DNA of 8,464 bases from an uncultured Microcoleaceae cyanobacterium. Its GTDB lineage: Bacteria > Cyanobacteriota > Cyanobacteriia > Cyanobacteriales > Microcoleaceae. Within the stretch, counting starts at the first letter, position 1; every line of letters starts with the position of its first letter. Of this stretch, positions 5,457-8,464 are shown in pieces. Where the stretch lies: contig CALKCV010000449.1 of the NCBI GenBank assembly GCA_938083405.1, positions 1-8,464 of the forward strand, written 5' to 3'. Under the pieces are notes generated by a model. It saw only the letters and a program-made list of their open reading frames with translations, searched no databases and was not told the origin of the DNA. The translations under genes were made by a program, and so were the position numbers.

Positions 5457-7928
5457 ATGCCATCTACCGATCGTAACTCCGCTGCCAATAATTCTTCACA
5501 GGAAAACCCCGAGCTAAATGCGGGCTTAAAGGCTTTAAAACAACAAAAATATCGAGAGGCAATTGCTTTTTTAGAAGGTATTGAAAGCGAAGAAATTGAA
5601 GCTCAAAGTTATGTAAAAGCCCAGATGGGATTGGTTCTGGCTTACGAAAAAACTAAGCAATTGGAAAAAGCGATCGCTCTGGTTCGCCAACTCCAAAAAA
5701 GTCGCTATCCAAAAGTTCAAACTTGGGCAAATACCGCTCTTCAAAAATTAGACAAATCCCAAGGCAAGCAACAAGAGCCAACGGGGTTTGTTGCTTATGA
5801 AAATCCTACCAGCGAACCTGCCATACCGCGACCAGCAAAACTTAAGGCGCCGTCGGCGGGCGCGGAGGAAGAATCTGCTAATATCCCCTCTATGGTTAAG
5901 GTGCGCGGTGCGCACCCTACTACTAACTCTATAGTTAAGGTGCGCGGTGCGCGCCCTACAGAAGAATCAGCAAAAATCCCCTCCATACCATCAAGCGCCA
6001 CCTCAAAAACCAAAACCCCAGAAGTCGCAGAAGTCGCAGAAAATTCAACCGTTGAAACTGAACCAACGAAGGTAGTTAATTCAGAAGAAGGAAGAAAGTG
6101 GCGGCAAGCAGAAAGAGCAAAAGCAGCCCGTCGCCTCAAAAAAGTCAAGTTAACTCGCTTTTGGTTTGAGTTGGCAGCTACAGTCATGGCTCTATTTTGG
6201 TTTGCTCGGGCCATAGTCATGCTGTTTATGGATAAGACTAACGATTTTTTAGTCTGGCTGCCTCGCGTTAGACCCATTCAAGCATTCTATCGAGACCCAA
6301 CTCAGAATTTAGCCATTGCTTTAATCTTGCTTTTTGTTCTCTCTCCCTGGTTAATAGATGGCCTGCTGAAATTGCGTTACGGTCTCGAAACTTTGCCTCT
6401 TACAGAGTTATTGAAACGCAGCCCAGAAGCTCATAAATCGGTCAGAAAATTCTCGAAAAAGAAAAATTTGTCCAATATCACTTTAAAAATAATACCGCTT
6501 GCCGTTCCTTTAGCTATGAGTTATGGGTGTTGGCGTCGGTTTGCCAGGATAACCGTTACTCGCGGCTTATTAGATTCCTTGGATGAGGACGAAATAGCTA
6601 CTATTTACGCGAGAGAGTTGGGCCACATAGAGCGATGGGATTTTTTGGTGATGTCTTTTGCTACTGTTTTGCTTCTGATTCCCTACTCTTTATACTGGTT
6701 ATCGGCTTATGGGGCGGATCGAGGGGCGGAGTTGCTCCAAGGTGGTTTTCCAGAACGCCTCCCCCAGCCAGCAGTCAAGGTTTTATCCTATATAATATTA
6801 GGTTTGCGGCCCGTAGCAGCGGTAATTTCCAGTTTGGCTTACGGGCTATTTTGGTTGATGCGATGGTTGGTATTGTGGGTTTCCAGGCGGCGGGTTTATT
6901 ATAGCGATCGCTTTGCCTGCGATTTAACCACTAATCCCAACGGCCTGACTAGGGCGCTTTTGAAAATTTCTCTCGGCATTGCAGCGTCCATTCGAGAAGA
7001 GGGACAAACTACTGCTTTCTTGGAAGGGTTCGATTTGTTGCTCCCAGTGGGAGTCTATCAGGGAATGAGTATTGGTAGCGTTGGTTTGCATTCAGACTTT
7101 GAGTCTATTTTGCACTGGGATCTTGCTAATCCTTATCGCCAATGGCTGACGGTTAATAATACTCATCCTTTAATGGGCGATCGCCTCAAAATATTGGGTT
7201 TTTACGCTAAATTCTGGAAATTGGAAACCGAACTCGATTGGGAACAGTCACGGGCTAAAGGCCCTGATAATCCTCCTTCTTTCGATCGCCAAAAGCTGCT
7301 TATGTTAGGGGCACCTTTCTTTGGTATTCCTCTAGGATTGTTAGTGGCCGTTGCTTTTTGGCTTGTTGGTGGCATTTTCTATTTGCTTAATTGGTGGCAA
7401 GTCGATTGGCTTTTCGGGGATTTTTGGCTTTTGGCAGGTTGTCTGCCTCTTGGCTATAGCTTGGGAACTTTTATTCGGATTAATCGCTTTTTTCCAGATA
7501 TTAGGCCCAGGAAAATATTGGATGACCCTTCTTTGCCAGAACTTTTGTCCTCCAAAGAAGCCCTACCTTTGGATAGCCAGCCGGTTCGCTTGCAAGGTAA
7601 GCTTTTGGGCAGAAGGGGCGCGAGTGGCTGGCTGGGACAAGATTTGATTATCGAAACTAGCACCGGCTTGGTGAAATTACACCATCTTTCTAAATTTGGC
7701 CCTTTTGGCAATCTTTGGCCTAAGTCAACTCGTCCCTGCGATTTGGTGGGTAAGTCGGTGACGGCTACTGGTTGGTGGCGACGGGGGGCTACTCCTTGGC
7801 TGGATTTAGACAGTTTGCGCTCTGAAAGTGGTAAATCTATTGACAGCCATCATCCTGTCTGGTCAACGATCGTGGCGGGTGTCACCGCTTTATGGGGTAC
7901 TTATATTATTTATCGAGGCGGCTTTTAG
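5457..7928 (+). CDS. TPR / M48 (HtpX-like) membrane protein, probable pseudopeptidase
   Basis: This is an 823-residue multidomain membrane protein. Residues about 20-100 form two TPR-like helical repeats (LKALKQQKYREAIAFLE and GLVLAYEKTKQLEKAIALV). Residues 105-212 are a Pro/Ser/Glu-rich linker with internal repeats, then a basic stretch (213-232) precedes membrane segments near 234-258 and 284-303. The M48 fold follows: TRGLLDSLDEDEIATIYARELGHIERWD (369-394, in which RELGH is 386-390), membrane segments near 396-416 and 440-475, RRRVYYSDRFACDLTTNP (477-494), and NTHPLMGDRLKIL (568-580). More membrane segments lie near 617-645, 653-673 and 801-819. A soluble region (about 705-790; VRLQGKLLGRRGASGWLGQ, TGWWRRGATPWLDL) looks beta-rich. 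The first HEXXH His is Arg386 and the expected ExxxD Glu is Val480, so zinc binding and proteolysis are doubtful, though Glu387, His390, Asp484 and the HPxxxxR motif remain. A scaffold or quality-control role is inferred. Confidence 0.85.
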   Translation: MPSTDRNSAANNSSQENPELNAGLKALKQQKYREAIAFLEGIESEEIEAQSYVKAQMGLVLAYEKTKQLEKAIALVRQLQKSRYPKVQTWANTALQKLDKSQGKQQEPTGFVAYENPTSEPAIPRPAKLKAPSAGAEEESANIPSMVKVRGAHPTTNSIVKVRGARPTEESAKIPSIPSSATSKTKTPEVAEVAENSTVETEPTKVVNSEEGRKWRQAERAKAARRLKKVKLTRFWFELAATVMALFWFARAIVMLFMDKTNDFLVWLPRVRPIQAFYRDPTQNLAIALILLFVLSPWLIDGLLKLRYGLETLPLTELLKRSPEAHKSVRKFSKKKNLSNITLKIIPLAVPLAMSYGCWRRFARITVTRGLLDSLDEDEIATIYARELGHIERWDFLVMSFATVLLLIPYSLYWLSAYGADRGAELLQGGFPERLPQPAVKVLSYIILGLRPVAAVISSLAYGLFWLMRWLVLWVSRRRVYYSDRFACDLTTNPNGLTRALLKISLGIAASIREEGQTTAFLEGFDLLLPVGVYQGMSIGSVGLHSDFESILHWDLANPYRQWLTVNNTHPLMGDRLKILGFYAKFWKLETELDWEQSRAKGPDNPPSFDRQKLLMLGAPFFGIPLGLLVAVAFWLVGGIFYLLNWWQVDWLFGDFWLLAGCLPLGYSLGTFIRINRFFPDIRPRKILDDPSLPELLSSKEALPLDSQPVRLQGKLLGRRGASGWLGQDLIIETSTGLVKLHHLSKFGPFGNLWPKSTRPCDLVGKSVTATGWWRRGATPWLDLDSLRSESGKSIDSHHPVWSTIVAGVTALWGTYIIYRGGF
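5895..5959 (+). repeat. Two in-frame copies of a 26-bp palindrome-bearing repeat inside the linker
   Basis: The 26-bp copies at 5895-5920 and 5934-5959 differ at one base (A5914 versus G5953) and are 39 bp apart, which is exactly 13 codons. Each carries GGTGCGC twice in a row; copy 1 holds the perfect palindrome GGTGCGCACC (5907-5916), and copy 2 has one mismatch in it. They encode VKVRGAHPT and VKVRGARPT. The flanks are also similar to each other: EESANIPSM before and EESAKIPSI after. The sequence is much more GC-rich than its surroundings. Confidence 0.85.
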
Positions 7929-8087
7929 CAAAGCCACTAAGGAGATGCGCCCGAGTAAAAAAAATAATTCTTGCCCCTTATGTCTTACAATATTCGATCG
8001 TGGCTATTTTGTCGGAATGCTTCCTAGAAATTAAAGGTTACAAGAGAAAAAAAATCAAAAATTGAAATAAAACCAGCCTTTATGTTA

Positions 8088-8101
8088 ATCTCTTAAGAGA
8101 T
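8088..8101. repeat. Perfect 14-bp palindrome
   Basis: ATCTCTTAAGAGAT is a perfect palindrome about 160 nt after the stop of the M48-like gene and overlaps the left arm of the possible terminator by 2 nt. It could be a regulator site or a chance palindrome; there is no loop, so a stable RNA hairpin would use only its outer bases. Confidence 0.5.
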
Positions 8102-8137
8102 CGACTTCACTCAGCTAACCAAAGAGGTTGATTTTTT
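8100..8137 (+). terminator. Possible intrinsic terminator after the M48-like gene
   Basis: ATCGACTT (8100-8107) can pair with AGGTTGAT (8125-8132) over eight positions, two of them G-U, and the right arm runs directly into TTTTTT (8132-8137). The 17-nt loop can form a further short stem. The stem is weak and the loop long, so the call is tentative. It would end transcripts about 200 nt past the M48-like stop. Confidence 0.35.
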
Positions 8138-8164
8138 GGCGATCGCCGATTATCTGTGCTAATA

Positions 8165-8383
8165 TTGGTAAAGTGTTTGAGTTTGTCTAAAAATAGAGCT
8201 AAAGCTCAAAAAAATTTGTCTGGTAACTTTACTTTTAGCGAAATAGTGTGGTATCTTGGATAATGGCTTTGACCTACCTATTCCGATGGAGGATATGGGA
8301 GGTAATGAAGAATTAATGCTGGGAAAGGTTTTTGGCATTAAGTTTGAAAGAAGCCGAGAAATTAGTAAAGTGTTCGTGTTTGT
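8165..8383 (+). repeat. 22-bp imperfect direct repeat, two copies
   Basis: The copies at 8165-8186 and 8362-8383 agree at 19 of 22 positions (core GTAAAGTGTT, then GTTTGT), 197 bp apart. The second copy lies inside the unassigned frame at the right edge of the window and encodes SKVFVFV there. It may be the trace of a local duplication or a dispersed repeat. Confidence 0.5.
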
Positions 8384-8464
8384 ACGCTCGAAGAGTAGTA
8401 AGCTAATTACAGAGCGGATGCCCTGGGGTAAGTTTTGCAGAAATAGAAATTATCTGCGGTCGCT
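8286..8464 (+). CDS. Unrecognised partial reading frame at the right edge
   Basis: An open plus-strand frame of 59 codons starts at ATG 8286 (alternative in-frame ATGs at 8295 and 8316) and runs out of the window without a stop. It begins MEDMGGNEELMLGKVFGIKF and continues as a basic, Lys/Arg-rich sequence with no signal peptide, membrane segment or motif that I recognise. GGAGG occurs at 8288-8292 and 8298-8302, but the spacing to the in-frame ATGs is not ideal. It shares a repeated segment with the upstream non-coding DNA, which counts against a long-conserved gene. It may be a real gene start, a decayed fragment or chance. Confidence 0.25.
   Translation, partial: MEDMGGNEELMLGKVFGIKFERSREISKVFVFVRSKSSKLITERMPWGKFCRNRNYLRS

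Larger units (their letters stand above)
1294..8146. repeat. HIP1 palindromes (GCGATCGC), ten copies
   Basis: GCGATCGC starts at 1294, 2302, 2690, 2954, 4371, 4655, 5670, 6904, 7177 and 8139. This octamer is strongly over-represented in many cyanobacterial genomes, and its density here (about one per 850 bp) is the main compositional reason for assigning the window to that phylum. All copies but the last lie in coding sequence. The copy at 6904 encodes part of the SDR that follows the altered third zinc-ligand position of the M48-like protein. Confidence 0.95.
7929..8285. other. Intergenic stretch without an assignable gene
   Basis: No reading frame here has convincing coding character on either strand. 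The stretch is AT-rich with poly-A runs (near 7957-7964 and 8046-8053). It contains the 14-bp palindrome at 8088-8101, a possible terminator, a HIP1 copy at 8139 and one copy of a 22-bp imperfect direct repeat (8165-8186). A small hairpin GAGC-TAAA-GCTC lies around 8196-8207. Nothing identifies an RNA gene. Confidence 0.6.

Noticed and set aside
5795..6277. Minus-strand 160-codon frame opposite the linker of the M48-like gene
   Set aside because: It is the antisense of a repeat-rich, low-complexity coding stretch; its own repeats (APRTLTIE) just mirror the DNA repeat. The sense frame is continuous with TPR and M48 domains.
6635..6904. Plus-strand 89-codon frame inside the M48-like gene, as a sign of frameshift restoring the zinc site
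   Set aside because: The main frame reads through with membrane helices and M48 motifs on both sides, and no frame here supplies a HEXXH.
7945..8034. Small plus-strand frame of 29 codons with a CPLC motif after the M48-like gene
   Set aside because: AAGGAG touches its ATG with zero spacing, it is very short, and a single CPLC is not enough to name a zinc knuckle or to claim a gene.
8196..8225. Hairpin GAGC-TAAA-GCTC as a terminator
   Set aside because: The stem is only four pairs; on the plus strand it is followed by A residues, and on the minus strand no gene ends here.

Overview
The window looks like cyanobacterial chromosome. The palindrome GCGATCGC (HIP1, the highly iterated palindrome of cyanobacteria) occurs ten times in 8.5 kb, inside genes and between them. 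Heptamer tandem repeats of the kind called STRR in filamentous cyanobacteria sit in two intergenic gaps. The gene set (MASE1/PAS sensor, stand-alone Sun/NOP methyltransferase, AI-2E-type permease, CysS, large TPR/M48-like membrane protein) also fits that phylum. A filamentous Oscillatoria/Microcoleus-like origin is my inference from the STRRs, not proven.

Layout. Four genes lie on the minus strand, read from right to left: cysS (5320-3851), an AI-2E family membrane protein (3756-2671), an RsmB/NOP family rRNA cytosine-C5 methyltransferase (2505-1549), and a MASE1-PAS sensor protein (1349 to beyond position 1, so its C-terminal output domain is outside the window). Gaps of 94, 165 and 199 bp hold repeats and inverted repeats rather than genes, so a single tight operon is unlikely. 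One large gene (5457-7928, plus strand) diverges from cysS across a 136-bp promoter-bearing gap. It encodes an 823-residue membrane protein with an N-terminal TPR-like region, a low-complexity linker, an M48 (HtpX-like) peptidase fold and a C-terminal soluble region. After it, 7929-8464 holds no confidently assigned gene: there is a perfect 14-bp palindrome, a possible terminator, a 22-bp imperfect direct repeat, and an unassigned reading frame running off the right edge.

How the genes relate. CysS (aminoacylation) and the methyltransferase (ribosome maturation) are translation functions; the other three are membrane proteins of sensing, transport or quality-control type. I see no evidence of a joint pathway, prophage, CRISPR array or defence island. 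The most notable points are: (1) the M48-like protein has lost two of the three expected zinc ligands (HEXXH reads RELGH and the ExxxD glutamate is Val), so it is probably a pseudopeptidase; (2) a 26-bp GC-rich palindrome-bearing repeat occurs twice, in frame, in that gene's linker; (3) two near-identical heptamer arrays flank the AI-2E gene in opposite orientation.
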